Assembly (NCBI RefSeq): GCF_900105805.1
Contig: NZ_LT629788.1
Coordinates: 5,874,501 to 5,938,500 of the forward strand
DNA: 64,000 nucleotides
Origin: Pseudomonas moraviensis
GTDB taxonomy: Bacteria > Pseudomonadota > Gammaproteobacteria > Pseudomonadales > Pseudomonadaceae
Reading direction: 5' to 3'
Positions 18,432-27,743 of the stretch are shown piece after piece. The position numbers were made by a program, and so were the translations under genes. Within the stretch, counting starts at the first letter, position 1; every line of letters starts with the position of its first letter. The notes below the pieces were generated by a model. It was not told where the DNA came from. It was given only the letters and a program-made list of their open reading frames with translations, and ran no database searches.

Positions 18432-18839
18432 ATGAGTTCTGCCTTGCACGAGCAGCCCTACCTCGAAAGCTGGCGCTGGATGAGCCGCCAAATCCGTTGC
18501 GCACTGGATCCTGACGAACCGCGCCTGATCGAACATTACCTCGCCGAAGGGCGCTATCTGTCCTGTTGCACAGCCACTTCGCCCTGGACCGTCGCCGAAA
18601 CGTCTTTCCGTCTGCTGCTCGACACGGCCAGCGACACCGCGTTGCCGTGGCACTGGCGCAGCGTCTGTCTCGATCAAGCCTGGCGCCCGTTGCGTGACAT
18701 GGAGCGCCTGTCGCTGTGCCAATGCCGCCTGCAGCGCTGGCAACGCTACACCTGGCAGCTCGCCACTTGCGAGTTGCAACCGTCGATTCCTCTTATTGAT
18801 TTGCTGCAAGGACATTCGAATGACCAAGACACGTATTGA
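18432..18839 (+). CDS. fagA: Fur-associated protein FagA
   Basis: A 135-residue protein recognised as FagA (Fur-associated gene A) by position before fumC and by its Trp- and Cys-rich sequence (WRWMSRQIRCALDPDE; LSLCQCRLQRWQRYTWQL). Function is unknown; there is no signal peptide or membrane helix. Its end overlaps the fumC start by 20 nt, suggesting translational coupling. A Fur-type site precedes it, so it is the leader gene of the iron-limitation operon. Confidence 0.85.
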   Translation: MSSALHEQPYLESWRWMSRQIRCALDPDEPRLIEHYLAEGRYLSCCTATSPWTVAETSFRLLLDTASDTALPWHWRSVCLDQAWRPLRDMERLSLCQCRLQRWQRYTWQLATCELQPSIPLIDLLQGHSNDQDTY

Positions 18840-20196
18840 GCGCGACAGCATGGGCGAGCTGCAGGTGCCGGTCGACGCGCTCTATGGCGCGCAGACCCAG
18901 CGCGCAGTGGACAACTTCCCGATCAGCGGCAAGCCGATGCCGACGCAATTCATCCGCGCGCTGATTCTCGCCAAAGCCGCCGCGGCCCGGGCCAATGTTG
19001 AGCTGAACCAGATCAGCGTGGCCCAGGGCAAAGCCATCAGCGATGCCGCGCAAGGTCTGCTCGAAGGCGATTTCATGCAGCATTTTCCGGTGGATATCTT
19101 CCAGACCGGTTCCGGCACCAGCTCGAACATGAACGCCAACGAAGTGATCGCCACGCTGGCCAGCCGCATGCTCGGTGAGCCGGTCAATGCCAACGATCAC
19201 GTCAACTGCGGGCAGAGCAGCAACGACATCATCCCGACCACCATTCACGTCAGCGCCGCGCTGGCGCTGCATGAACAATTGCTGCCGGCGCTGTTGCATC
19301 TGGTCCAGGTCATCGAGCGCAAGGCCGGACAGGTGCATCATCACGTCAAAACCGGACGCACCCATCTGATGGACGCGATGCCGGTGCGCATGAGTCAGGT
19401 GCTCAACGGCTGGGCGCAGCAGCTCAAGGCCAACGTCGCACATCTGCAGGATTTGTTGCCGAGCCTGCAATCCCTGGCGCAGGGCGGCACCGCGGTGGGT
19501 ACCGGGATCAACGCGCATCCGGAGTTCGCCGCGCGATTCAGTCGGCATCTGAGCCAATTGACCGACGTGCAATTCACTCCGGGCAAGGACCTGTTCGCTT
19601 TGATCGGCTCGCAGGACACCGCCGTCGCTGTCTCCGGCCAACTCAAGGTCACCGCCGTGTCGCTGATGAAAATCGCCAATGACCTGCGCTGGATGAACTC
19701 CGGCCCGCTGGCCGGCCTCGGCGAAATCGAACTCGAAGCGCTGCAGCCGGGCTCGTCGATCATGCCCGGCAAGGTCAACCCGGTGATCCCGGAAGCCACC
19801 GCCATGGTCGCCGCGCAAGTGATCGGCAACGACTCGGTGATCACCGTGGCCGGGCAATCGGGCAACTTCGAACTGAACGTGATGCTGCCGATCATCGCGC
19901 ACAACCTGCTGAGCAGCATCGAACTGCTGGCCAATTCCAGTCGCCTGCTCGGTGACAAGGCGATTGCCAGCTTCAAGGTCAACGAATCGCGGTTGCAAGA
20001 AGCGTTGTCGCGCAACCCGATTCTGGTCACCGCCCTCAACCCCATCATCGGCTACCAGAGAGCCGCAGACATCGCCAAGCAGGCCTACCGGGAAAGCCGC
20101 GCGGTGATTGACGTTGCCCTGGAACACACCGACCTGTCGCGCAGCCAGCTGGAAGAGTTGCTCAACCCCGAGAAGCTCACCGCCGGCGGCGTGTAA
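18820..20196 (+). CDS. fumC: Class II fumarate hydratase
   Basis: A 458-residue class II fumarase interconverting fumarate and malate without an iron-sulfur cluster. The superfamily signature GSSIMPGKVNP is near residue 315, TGSGTSSNMNANEV near 95 and the active-site His in TGRTHLMDAMP near 185. Start at ATG 18820 gives the family N-terminus TKTRIERDSMGE. In this operon it replaces the iron-dependent fumarase when iron is scarce. Confidence 0.97.
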   Translation: MTKTRIERDSMGELQVPVDALYGAQTQRAVDNFPISGKPMPTQFIRALILAKAAAARANVELNQISVAQGKAISDAAQGLLEGDFMQHFPVDIFQTGSGTSSNMNANEVIATLASRMLGEPVNANDHVNCGQSSNDIIPTTIHVSAALALHEQLLPALLHLVQVIERKAGQVHHHVKTGRTHLMDAMPVRMSQVLNGWAQQLKANVAHLQDLLPSLQSLAQGGTAVGTGINAHPEFAARFSRHLSQLTDVQFTPGKDLFALIGSQDTAVAVSGQLKVTAVSLMKIANDLRWMNSGPLAGLGEIELEALQPGSSIMPGKVNPVIPEATAMVAAQVIGNDSVITVAGQSGNFELNVMLPIIAHNLLSSIELLANSSRLLGDKAIASFKVNESRLQEALSRNPILVTALNPIIGYQRAADIAKQAYRESRAVIDVALEHTDLSRSQLEELLNPEKLTAGGV

Positions 20197-20223
20197 ACCC
20201 CGCAACAGCTTTGGAGGCTCACC

Positions 20224-20664
20224 ATGGAGCACTGGAAACGCACGATCGAACGGGCCAATCGCTGCTTCATGCTGGGCGAATTGATCGACGCCCGCGAGGC
20301 TTACCTGCAAGCCCTGGCCCTGGCGCAAGTGCTGTTCGAACGCTGGGCGGATGCCGACGAAGCAGTGGCGGCCTGCGTCGTCTCTCATCACAACCTCGCC
20401 GACCTGCATCTGCGCCTGAACCAACCGGAGGAGAGCGCCGAGTACCTGTGCGCCATCCACCAACGCCTGTTGCAGACCATGCAGGACGAACGCCTGCGCC
20501 CCGCCCTGCGTGAGGCGGCGCTGCGCCAGAGCAGCAAGACCTACGTCGAGCTGTTGAATTTCATCAGTGAGCACGGTGAGTACCCGCGCACCCAGCGTCT
20601 GCTGCATCCCGACACCGGCAATGCCCGCCGCGCCTCAACTTCTCATCAGTACGGAGTCCATTGA
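20224..20664 (+). CDS. Hypothetical operon protein (PA4469-like, TPR-like helices)
   Basis: A 146-residue, fully helical protein lying between fumC and sodA, as PA4469 does in P. aeruginosa. Residues about 7-60 and 57-100 resemble tetratricopeptide helical pairs (ANRCFMLGELIDAREAYLQA; SHHNLADLHLRLNQPEESA). No enzyme motif is visible. Function unknown; an adaptor or regulatory role in iron-limited oxidative defence is only a guess. sodA starts 2 nt after its stop. Confidence 0.85.
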   Translation: MEHWKRTIERANRCFMLGELIDAREAYLQALALAQVLFERWADADEAVAACVVSHHNLADLHLRLNQPEESAEYLCAIHQRLLQTMQDERLRPALREAALRQSSKTYVELLNFISEHGEYPRTQRLLHPDTGNARRASTSHQYGVH

Positions 20665-20665
20665 A

Positions 20666-21277
20666 ATGGCTTTTACCTTGCCCGCCTTGCCCTACGCCTA
20701 CGATGCCCTCGAGCCGCACATCGATGCGCAGACCATGGAGATCCATTACACCAAGCATCACCAGACCTACATCAACAACCTCAACGCCGCCGTGGAAGGC
20801 ACCGAGTTTGCCGAGTGGCCGGTGGAAAAGCTCGTCGCCAGCGTGCAGCAACTGCCGGAAAAACTTCGCGCGGCGGTGATCAACCAGGGCGGCGGTCACG
20901 CCAATCATTCGCTGTTCTGGGAAGTCATGGTGCCCAACGGTGGTGGTAAACCCGACGGCGAGCTGGCCAAGGCCATCGACGAGCAACTGGGCGGACTGGA
21001 CAGTTTCAAGGAAGCGTTCACCAAAGCCGCGCTGACCCGTTTCGGCAGTGGCTGGGCCTGGCTCAGCGTGACCCCGGAGAAAAAGCTGGTGGTGGAAAGC
21101 AGCGGCAACCAGGACAGCCCGTTGATGAACGGCAATACACCCATCCTCGGCCTCGATGTCTGGGAGCACGCCTACTACCTGCGCTACCAGAACCGTCGCC
21201 CGGAATACATCAACGCGTTCTACAACGTGATCAACTGGCCGGAAGTTGCTGCGCGCTACCAAGCCGCACTGGTTTGA
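20666..21277 (+). CDS. sodA: Superoxide dismutase (Mn)
   Basis: A 203-residue Fe/Mn-type SOD. Metal ligands are H27, H81, D164 and H168 (DVWEHAYYLRY). The GNQDSPL segment, with Gln in the outer sphere, points to manganese rather than iron. Start at 20666; an upstream open frame from 20567 overlaps the previous gene and is not used. Placement in the Fur operon fits a switch from Fe-SOD to Mn-SOD under iron limitation. Confidence 0.97.
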   Translation: MAFTLPALPYAYDALEPHIDAQTMEIHYTKHHQTYINNLNAAVEGTEFAEWPVEKLVASVQQLPEKLRAAVINQGGGHANHSLFWEVMVPNGGGKPDGELAKAIDEQLGGLDSFKEAFTKAALTRFGSGWAWLSVTPEKKLVVESSGNQDSPLMNGNTPILGLDVWEHAYYLRYQNRRPEYINAFYNVINWPEVAARYQAALV

Positions 21278-21306
21278 GCCTTCAATAAAAACAATCAGGG
21301 CTGACT

Positions 21307-22200
21307 ATGGGCACTGAAACACTGGCGATTGGCAGCGGGCGGATGTTTCGTTACGCGGTGGGCTCGCTGTTGCTGTTGGCGGGGATGACTCTGCTGGTCG
21401 CCCACGGTTTGCACTGGCTGAATCTTGAACCCAGGTTGCTGCGCGCATTGCAGGGCGGCGCTATCTGCGCCTTGGGCACGGCGCTCGGCGCGGTGCCGGT
21501 GCTGATAATCCGGCGCATGCCGCAGGCACTCAGCGACACCTTGCTGGGATTTGGTGCCGGGGTGATGCTGGCGGCGACGGCGTTTTCGCTGATCGTGCCG
21601 GGCATTGCTGCGGCTGAGAGTCTTGGCCTGACGCCGTGGGCCGCCAGTGGTTTGATCTGCTTTGGCATCCTGCTCGGCGCGTTCGGCCTGTATCTGGTGG
21701 ATCGCAGGGTTTCCGGTGCTACGCCGGAGATGCTCGTCGGCACGCTTGAGCGTCCGGTGATTCCACCGCGCATCTGGCTGTTCGTGTTCGCCATCATCGC
21801 GCACAACATTCCGGAAGGCATGGCGGTCGGCGTTTCTGCCGGTGGCGGTATGGCGGATGCCGACAGTCTGGCGATGGGCATCGCGTTGCAGGATGTGCCG
21901 GAAGGTCTGGTGATTGCACTGGTGCTGGCCGGGGCGGGAATGTCGCGGGTCAGGGCCTTTCTGATCGGCGCGGCGTCAGGGCTGGTCGAACCGGTGTTTG
22001 CGCTGTTATGCGCGTGGCTGGTGAGTCTGGCTCAAGTGCTGTTGCCACTGGGGCTGGCGCTGGCGGCCGGGGCGATGTTGCTGGTGGTGACTCACGAAGT
22101 GATTCCGGAGTCGCGCCGGCATGGACATGACAAGCTGGCGAGTCTTGGCTTGTTGATCGGGTTTTGTCTGATGATGGTGATGGATACGGCGTTGGGTTGA
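21307..22200 (+). CDS. ZIP family divalent-metal transporter
   Basis: A 297-residue polytopic membrane protein with about eight hydrophobic segments. The ZIP metal-site motifs are HNIPEGMAVG in helix IV and LQDVPEGLVIAL in helix V. Such proteins (GufA/ZupT-like) import zinc, manganese or iron. It lies 29 nt downstream of sodA; a link to Mn supply for the SOD is plausible, but metal preference cannot be read from sequence. Confidence 0.92.
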   Translation: MGTETLAIGSGRMFRYAVGSLLLLAGMTLLVAHGLHWLNLEPRLLRALQGGAICALGTALGAVPVLIIRRMPQALSDTLLGFGAGVMLAATAFSLIVPGIAAAESLGLTPWAASGLICFGILLGAFGLYLVDRRVSGATPEMLVGTLERPVIPPRIWLFVFAIIAHNIPEGMAVGVSAGGGMADADSLAMGIALQDVPEGLVIALVLAGAGMSRVRAFLIGAASGLVEPVFALLCAWLVSLAQVLLPLGLALAAGAMLLVVTHEVIPESRRHGHDKLASLGLLIGFCLMMVMDTALG

Positions 22201-22238
22201 ATGAAGGTGAGGAGGGAGCAAGCTCCCTCATTGGCGGA

Positions 22239-22514
22239 TCAGCCGCCTTCGTCGAAGTAGTTGTTGATCAGCTCCACCAAGGCGTCCATAGCTTCCTGAG
22301 CCTGTTCGCCCTCGGTGCTCAAATGGATTTTGGTGCCCTTGCCAGCCGCGAGCATCATCATCGCCATGATGCTTTTACCGTCCACTGCTGTCTCGGGCGT
22401 GCGACCGACTCTTATCGTAGTCTCCGGAAACTTGCCGGCCACGCCGACAAATTTGGCCGATGCCCGGGCATGCAGGCCCAGCTTATTGATGATTTCGATT
22501 TCACGAGCAGGCAT
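22239..22514 (-). CDS. ptsO: Nitrogen-PTS phosphocarrier NPr
   Basis: A 91-residue HPr-like protein; the phosphorylated His15 is in KLGLHARAS, and Ser48 lies in DGKSIMAMMML. NPr passes phosphate from EI-Ntr (PtsP) to PtsN; there is no sugar transport role. It is the last gene of rpoN-hpf-ptsN-rapZ-ptsO, 15 nt after rapZ, and converges with the ZIP gene. Confidence 0.96.
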   Translation of the reverse strand: MPAREIEIINKLGLHARASAKFVGVAGKFPETTIRVGRTPETAVDGKSIMAMMMLAAGKGTKIHLSTEGEQAQEAMDALVELINNYFDEGG

Positions 22515-22529
22515 CGCGGTGTGAATCCT

Positions 22530-23387
22530 TTAGGTGAGGTCGCGGTGGCGAACCTGGACGTTCTTCAGGGTTTTCTGCAGGGCCTGACCCAGGCGTTCGG
22601 TCAGGTAGACGGAGCGGTGGTGCCCGCCGGTGCAGCCAATGGCAATGGTGACGTAGGCGCGGTTGCTGGCGGCGAAACGTGGCAGCCACTTGTTCAGATA
22701 GGCGTAGATGTCCTGATACATTTCTTCGACATCCGGCTGTTCCGCCAGGTACTCGGCCACAGGTGCATCTAGTCCGGACTGCGCACGCAGCTCCGGTTTC
22801 CAGTACGGATTGGGCAGGCAGCGGACGTCGAAGACCAAATCGGCATCGACCGGCATGCCGCGCTTGAAACCAAACGATTCGACCAGGAACGCCGTACCCG
22901 GCTCAGGCTGATTCAACAGGCGCAACTTCAGGGTGTCGCGCAGTTGATACAGATTGAGGTGGGTGGTGTTGATTTTCAGGTCGGCCAGATCGGCGATCGG
23001 GCCGAGCAGGGCGCTTTCATCGTGGATGGCTTCGGCCAGGGAGCGATTGGCGTTGCTCAACGGGTGACGACGACGGGTCTCGGAAAAACGCTTGAGCAGG
23101 GTTTCTTCGTCGGCGTCCAGATACAGCACATCGCACTTGATATGCTTGGCCCGCACGTCTTCGAGCAATTCGGGGAAACGAGACAGATGGCTCGGCAGGT
23201 TGCGCGCATCGATCGATACCGCGACCAGCGGCTGCGCCAGCTCGGTGTGGATCAACGCGCGCTCGGCCAGTTCCGGCAGCAGGCCGGCCGGGAGGTTGTC
23301 GATGCAGTAGTAACCGTTGTCTTCAAGGACATTCAGGGCGGTACTTTTACCCGAGCCCGAACGGCCACTGACGATGATCAAACGCAT
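22530..23387 (-). CDS. rapZ: RNase adapter / nucleotide-binding protein RapZ
   Basis: A 285-residue RapZ. An N-terminal P-loop (SGRSGSGKS, residues about 6-14) and a C-terminal domain with GCTGGHHRSVYLTERL are present. In E. coli RapZ delivers sRNA GlmZ to RNase E, controlling GlmS; whether the same RNA partner exists in Pseudomonas is uncertain. It ends where ptsO begins and starts 2 nt from ptsN. Confidence 0.95.
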   Translation of the reverse strand: MRLIIVSGRSGSGKSTALNVLEDNGYYCIDNLPAGLLPELAERALIHTELAQPLVAVSIDARNLPSHLSRFPELLEDVRAKHIKCDVLYLDADEETLLKRFSETRRRHPLSNANRSLAEAIHDESALLGPIADLADLKINTTHLNLYQLRDTLKLRLLNQPEPGTAFLVESFGFKRGMPVDADLVFDVRCLPNPYWKPELRAQSGLDAPVAEYLAEQPDVEEMYQDIYAYLNKWLPRFAASNRAYVTIAIGCTGGHHRSVYLTERLGQALQKTLKNVQVRHRDLT

Positions 23388-23389
23388 GA

Positions 23390-23854
23390 TTAGTGCCCGT
23401 TCTGCTCGTCCAGTACAACCTGGTACAGGGCCTCGTTGCTCGGAGCGCTGCGCAGTTTTTCGCGCACTTCCTTGCGGTCGAGCATGCTGGCGATCTGGCG
23501 CAGCAATTCCAGGTGCGCATCGGTCGCGGCTTCCGGGACCAGCAGCACGAACAGCAGGTCCACCGGGGCGCCGTCGATGGCGTCGAAATCGATCGGGGCT
23601 TCGAGGTGCAGCAGCGCGCTGACCGGCGCCGTGCAGCCCTTGAGGCGGCAGTGGGGAATGGCGATGCCGTTGCCGAAACCGGTGGAGCCGAGTTTCTCAC
23701 GGGCGATCAGCGCCTCGAAGACATCCTGCATCGCCAGATCCGGCACTTCGCGGTGGATCAGGTTGGCAATCTGTTCGAGGGCTTTTTTCTTGCTGCCGCC
23801 CGGCGCGTTCACCTGGGAACGGCCGGGGGTCAGGATGGTTTCAAGTCGGATCAT
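23390..23854 (-). CDS. ptsN: PTS IIA-like nitrogen regulatory protein PtsN
   Basis: A 154-residue EIIA-Ntr. The phosphorylatable His68 sits in GIAIPHCRL; the GSTGFGNG turn before it is also conserved. The unphosphorylated form regulates potassium transport, the sigma-54 regulon and PHB or alginate physiology in pseudomonads. It lies between hpf and rapZ within the rpoN cluster. Confidence 0.96.
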   Translation of the reverse strand: MIRLETILTPGRSQVNAPGGSKKKALEQIANLIHREVPDLAMQDVFEALIAREKLGSTGFGNGIAIPHCRLKGCTAPVSALLHLEAPIDFDAIDGAPVDLLFVLLVPEAATDAHLELLRQIASMLDRKEVREKLRSAPSNEALYQVVLDEQNGH

Positions 23855-23866
23855 GGGATAGGGGGG

Positions 23867-24175
23867 TTAACGACCGGTTGCGCCCTGGAGGAGGCTCTCG
23901 GTCTTTTCCTTATGCTTTTTGAGTTGGCGGTCCAGCTTGTCGGTGAGTGAGTCGATCGCAGCATACATGTCGGTATCTTCTGCGTTGGCGACCACTTCTT
24001 TTCCGGGAATATGCAAGGTGGCTTCGATTTTCTGCTGCAGTTTTTCGACGCACATCGTGACCTGCACGTTGGTGATCTTGTCGAAATGTCGCTCCAGTCG
24101 TTGGAGTTTTTCCTCGATGTAGGAACGCAGAGGTTGGGTCACTTCCAGTTGGTGTCCACTGATGTTGACTTGCAT
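23867..24175 (-). CDS. hpf: Ribosome hibernation-promoting factor (short form)
   Basis: A 102-residue YfiA/HPF-family protein (MQVNISGHQLEVTQPLRSYI) that binds the 30S A/P sites and promotes 100S dimer formation in stationary phase. It lacks the C-terminal dimerisation domain of long HPF. The start at 24175 follows AAGGAGAAG; an open extension to 24229 is rejected. It lies downstream of rpoN by about 73 nt. Confidence 0.95.
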   Translation of the reverse strand: MQVNISGHQLEVTQPLRSYIEEKLQRLERHFDKITNVQVTMCVEKLQQKIEATLHIPGKEVVANAEDTDMYAAIDSLTDKLDRQLKKHKEKTESLLQGATGR

Positions 24176-24248
24176 ACAGCTTCTCCTTCGTTGCCAGTGC
24201 ATAAAGCGGCAGGCCGAAAAGCCTGCCACTGGAACGCTGTAACGTGGC

Positions 24249-25739
24249 TTACATCAACCGCTTGCGTTCGCTCGAAGGCGCGATTCCGAGGGATTCGCGG
24301 TACTTGGCGACGGTGCGGCGAGCCACCTGAATGCCTTGTGCCTCCAGTAAACCAGCGATCTTGCTGTCACTCAACGGCTTTTTCTGATTTTCCGCCGCGA
24401 CCAGTTTCTTGATGATCGCGCGAATCGCCGTGGACGAGCATTCGCCGCCTTCGGAGGTGCTGACGTGGCTGGAGAAAAAGTATTTCAGTTCATAAATACC
24501 GCGCGGGGTATGCATGAATTTTTGTGTGGTCACCCGCGAGATCGTCGACTCGTGCATGCCGACCGCTTCGGCGATGTCATGCAGCACCAGCGGCTTCATC
24601 GCTTCGTCGCCATATTCGAGGAAACCGCGCTGATGTTCGACGATCTGCGTGGCCACTTTCATCAGGGTTTCGTTGCGGCTCTGCAGGCTCTTGATGAACC
24701 AGCGGGCTTCCTGCAACTGATTGCGCATGAAAGTGTTGTCGGCGCTGGTGTCGGCACGCTTCACAAAACCGGCGTACTGGGCGTTGACGCGCAGACGTGG
24801 CACTGATTCCTGGTTCAGTTCCACCAGCCAGCGCTCGTTGTCCTTGCGCACGATCACATCGGGAATGACGTATTCGGCTTCGGTCGATTCGATCTGCGAG
24901 CCCGGACGCGGATTGAGGCTCTGCACCAGTTCGATGACCTGGCGCAGTTCGTCTTCCTTGAGCTTCATGCGCCGCATCAACTGGCTGTAATCGCGGCTGC
25001 CGAGCAGGTCGATGTAATCGGCGACCAGACGTTTGGCCTCGGTGAGCCACGGCGTCTTCGCGGGCAGCTGGCGCAATTGCAGCAGCAGGCATTCGCTGAG
25101 GTTGCGTGCGCCGATCCCGGCGGGCTCGAATTGCTGGATGCGATGCAGGACGGCTTCGATTTCGTCGAGCTCGATGTCCAGTTCCGGGTCGAACGCTTCG
25201 AGAATTTCTTCGAGCGTTTCGTCCAGGTAACCCTGATTGTTGATGCAATCGATCAGAGTCACGGCGATCAGGCGATCGGTGTCGGACATCGGCGCCAGGT
25301 TCAGTTGCCAGAGCAGATGGCTCTGCAGGCTCTCGCCGGCGGAAGTGCGGGTGGTGAAATCCCACTCGTCGTCATCGCTGCTGGGCAGGCTGCTGGCGCT
25401 GGTCTGATAAACATCTTCCCAGGCGGTGTCTACCGGCAGTTCGTTGGGGATGCGCTCGTTCCATTCGCCATCTTCAAGGTTGTCCACCGTCGGGGCGGCT
25501 TCCTGATAGGAGGGTTCCTGGATTTCGGCGGGCTTCTGTTCGGCGTTGTCGGCCAAGGGATCGGCGTTATCGAAGTCGTCGCCTTCTTCCTGGCGTTCGA
25601 GCATCGGATTGGATTCCAGAGCCTCCTGGATTTCCTGTTGCAGGTCCAGGGTCGACAATTGGAGCAGGCGGATGGCCTGTTGCAGCTGCGGTGTCATCGT
25701 CAGCTGCTGGCCCATTCTCAAGACTAGCGATGGTTTCAT
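24249..25739 (-). CDS. rpoN: RNA polymerase sigma-54 factor RpoN
   Basis: A 496-residue sigma-54. Region I is the Gln/Leu-rich activator-response segment (residues 1-50), followed by an acidic linker (about 50-130), the core-binding domain, an HTH and the RpoN box ARRTVAKYRE at residues 473-482, which reads the -24 element. Full length, no anomaly. It heads the rpoN-hpf-ptsN-rapZ-ptsO gene set; about 165 nt of AT-rich sequence separates it from lptB. Confidence 0.98.
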   Translation of the reverse strand: MKPSLVLRMGQQLTMTPQLQQAIRLLQLSTLDLQQEIQEALESNPMLERQEEGDDFDNADPLADNAEQKPAEIQEPSYQEAAPTVDNLEDGEWNERIPNELPVDTAWEDVYQTSASSLPSSDDDEWDFTTRTSAGESLQSHLLWQLNLAPMSDTDRLIAVTLIDCINNQGYLDETLEEILEAFDPELDIELDEIEAVLHRIQQFEPAGIGARNLSECLLLQLRQLPAKTPWLTEAKRLVADYIDLLGSRDYSQLMRRMKLKEDELRQVIELVQSLNPRPGSQIESTEAEYVIPDVIVRKDNERWLVELNQESVPRLRVNAQYAGFVKRADTSADNTFMRNQLQEARWFIKSLQSRNETLMKVATQIVEHQRGFLEYGDEAMKPLVLHDIAEAVGMHESTISRVTTQKFMHTPRGIYELKYFFSSHVSTSEGGECSSTAIRAIIKKLVAAENQKKPLSDSKIAGLLEAQGIQVARRTVAKYRESLGIAPSSERKRLM

Positions 25740-25905
25740 GGCAGGGGCTTAACACCTTATTCGCCGGCGCTTTGCGCCATCCACTACAGGGCGCCGAAGC
25801 GCCAAACTTAAGCAAATTATATGCCTGAAACTGAAGTGTTTGCCTAGAGCGCTGTAACAATTAAAGCGGATAAATGCGCCTTGAATCGATACAGCGCTGG
25901 CGCGC

Positions 25906-26631
25906 TTACAGGCGGAACTCGTGACCCAGATACACTTCCTTGACCAGATCGTTGGCCAGGATGGTCTCGGCATCGCCTTCAGCGATCAGTTGACCGTCGT
26001 TGACGATGTAAGCGGTTTCGCAGATATCCAGCGTCTCACGGACGTTGTGGTCGGTGATCAACACCCCGATGCCCTTGGCCTTGAGGTGGTGGATGATCTG
26101 CTTGATGTCGCCGACCGAGATCGGGTCGACACCGGCGAACGGTTCGTCGAGCAGGATGAATTTCGGCGCAGTGGCCAGAGCGCGAGCGATTTCCACCCGG
26201 CGACGCTCGCCACCGGACAGGCTCATGCCGAGGTTGTCGCGGATGTGGCTGATGTGGAATTCCTGCAGCAGGCTTTCCAGCTCCTTGCGACGACCGGCCT
26301 TGTCGAGTTCAGGACGGGTCTCGAGGATCGCCATGATGTTGTCGGCGACCGACAGTTTGCGGAAGATCGACGCTTCTTGCGGCAGATAGCCGATACCGGC
26401 CTTGGCGCGGCCATGCATCGGCTGGTGGCTGACGTCCAGATCATCGATCAGCACCCGGCCCTGATCGGCCTGCACCAGGCCGACGATCATGTAGAAGCAG
26501 GTCGTCTTGCCGGCGCCGTTCGGGCCGAGCAGGCCGACGATCTGCCCGCTGTCGATCGACAGGCTGACGTCACGCACGACCTGGCGGCTTTTATAGGCCT
26601 TGGCCAAGTGCTGAGCTTTCAGAGTTGCCAT
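25906..26631 (-). CDS. lptB: LPS export ABC transporter ATPase LptB
   Basis: A 241-residue ABC ATPase. Walker A GPNGAGKTT (about 36-44), signature LSGGERRR and Walker B FILLDEPFAGVD are all intact. LptB powers LptFG to extract LPS from the inner membrane into the LptC-LptA bridge. The ATG overlaps the lptA stop by one base. The lptFG genes are not in the window, as is usual. Confidence 0.97.
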   Translation of the reverse strand: MATLKAQHLAKAYKSRQVVRDVSLSIDSGQIVGLLGPNGAGKTTCFYMIVGLVQADQGRVLIDDLDVSHQPMHGRAKAGIGYLPQEASIFRKLSVADNIMAILETRPELDKAGRRKELESLLQEFHISHIRDNLGMSLSGGERRRVEIARALATAPKFILLDEPFAGVDPISVGDIKQIIHHLKAKGIGVLITDHNVRETLDICETAYIVNDGQLIAEGDAETILANDLVKEVYLGHEFRL

Positions 26632-27176
26632 TACTGGGATTTCTCTTCGGTTTTCTTCTTCGGCTGGATCACCATGTCGATGCGCGGACGCGATTCGGTG
26701 ACCTTGCTGCCCGTGGCGCGACCGGCGCTGGCCAGTTTCTTCACGGTGTCGTAGACGATTTTTTCGCCTTGGGTGACGTTGTTATCCTTGTCGATAACCT
26801 TGGCCTTGTCGATCAGCACCACGCGGTTCTGCTGGGCGTGGTATTGAATCGTCACGCCGTAGCCCTTGACCGGGTTGGCGTCGCCCTGGGTCTGCAACTG
26901 CTCGAAGTAAGCCAGATTGCCCACCGAGGTCACCACGTCGATATCGCCGTTGGGCGCGCGAGTCATGGTCACCGTGTTGCCTTTAACGATCATCGAGCCC
27001 TGGGTAATGATCACGTCACCTTTATAGGTGGCGATGCCATTCTTGTCGTCCAGCTGGGCGTCGTCGGCCTGAATGCGGATAGGTTGCTGCTGATCGTTCG
27101 GCAGGGACCAGGCGCTCGCGCTTCCCAGTGCTGCGCCCAGACTGAGCAAAATAGGGAGGGTTTTAACGAGCCTCAT
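26631..27176 (-). CDS. lptA: LPS transport periplasmic protein LptA
   Basis: A 181-residue periplasmic beta-jellyroll protein with a signal peptide (MRLVKTLPILLSLGAALGSA) and the OstA core (QIRADDAQLDDKNG-like block, IATYKGDVIITQGS). It polymerises as a bridge carrying LPS from LptC to LptD. The C-terminus is a Lys/Glu-rich tail. It overlaps lptC by 14 nt and lptB by 1 nt. Confidence 0.95.
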   Translation of the reverse strand: MRLVKTLPILLSLGAALGSASAWSLPNDQQQPIRIQADDAQLDDKNGIATYKGDVIITQGSMIVKGNTVTMTRAPNGDIDVVTSVGNLAYFEQLQTQGDANPVKGYGVTIQYHAQQNRVVLIDKAKVIDKDNNVTQGEKIVYDTVKKLASAGRATGSKVTESRPRIDMVIQPKKKTEEKSQ

Positions 27177-27735
27177 ACTGTCCTCTTACGTTCGATTGCA
27201 GGTGTATCCTGCTGTCCTTCAGGTACGCTTTCATTCCGACGCCAGTCGACACGCCGCCAGCGCCCTCGATTCTAACGGGTTGCGCAGTCTGCGCATATTC
27301 CTGCTGCGGGAACACCGTCATGCGGGTGCTGGTGATCAGGGTGCCGCGCTTTTTCTCATCGGTGCGCTGTACGCGGACCGAATCGATCAATTCCACTTCG
27401 GTACCGCCCGAGTTCACTTCGCCGCGCTCGCTGGTCACGTGCCACGGGAAGTCGGTGCCGCGATACATGTTCAAATCAGGCTTGGTCACCAGCGTGACAT
27501 CGGTGGCCTTGACGTGCTCGGCCTTGTCGGAGGTCATCTCGTATTGCACCTTGCCGTCGGGCAGGTACTGGATGGTGTGCGTGTTGGTCGCGTACCAGTC
27601 GATCGGGTTCTCGGCAGTCGAGACCGGAGGCTTGTCGAGGAAGCGTTCCGGGCTGATGTTCCAATAGCCCACCGCAGCGAAAATCGCCGCGATGCAGCCG
27701 AACAGCAGGAAGTTGCGAAACTTTTTGCTAAACAT
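27163..27735 (-). CDS. lptC: LPS export system protein LptC
   Basis: A 190-residue bitopic inner-membrane protein: one N-terminal helix (about 7-24) and a periplasmic jellyroll that receives LPS from LptFG. Two starts are possible: a GTG at 27747 overlapping the kdsC stop (GTGA), or the ATG at 27735, which has a GTGAG ribosome-site-like sequence 7 nt upstream. I prefer the ATG. It lies between kdsC and lptA. Confidence 0.93.
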   Translation of the reverse strand: MFSKKFRNFLLFGCIAAIFAAVGYWNISPERFLDKPPVSTAENPIDWYATNTHTIQYLPDGKVQYEMTSDKAEHVKATDVTLVTKPDLNMYRGTDFPWHVTSERGEVNSGGTEVELIDSVRVQRTDEKKRGTLITSTRMTVFPQQEYAQTAQPVRIEGAGGVSTGVGMKAYLKDSRIHLQSNVRGQYEAR

Positions 27736-27743
27736 GGTCTGGC

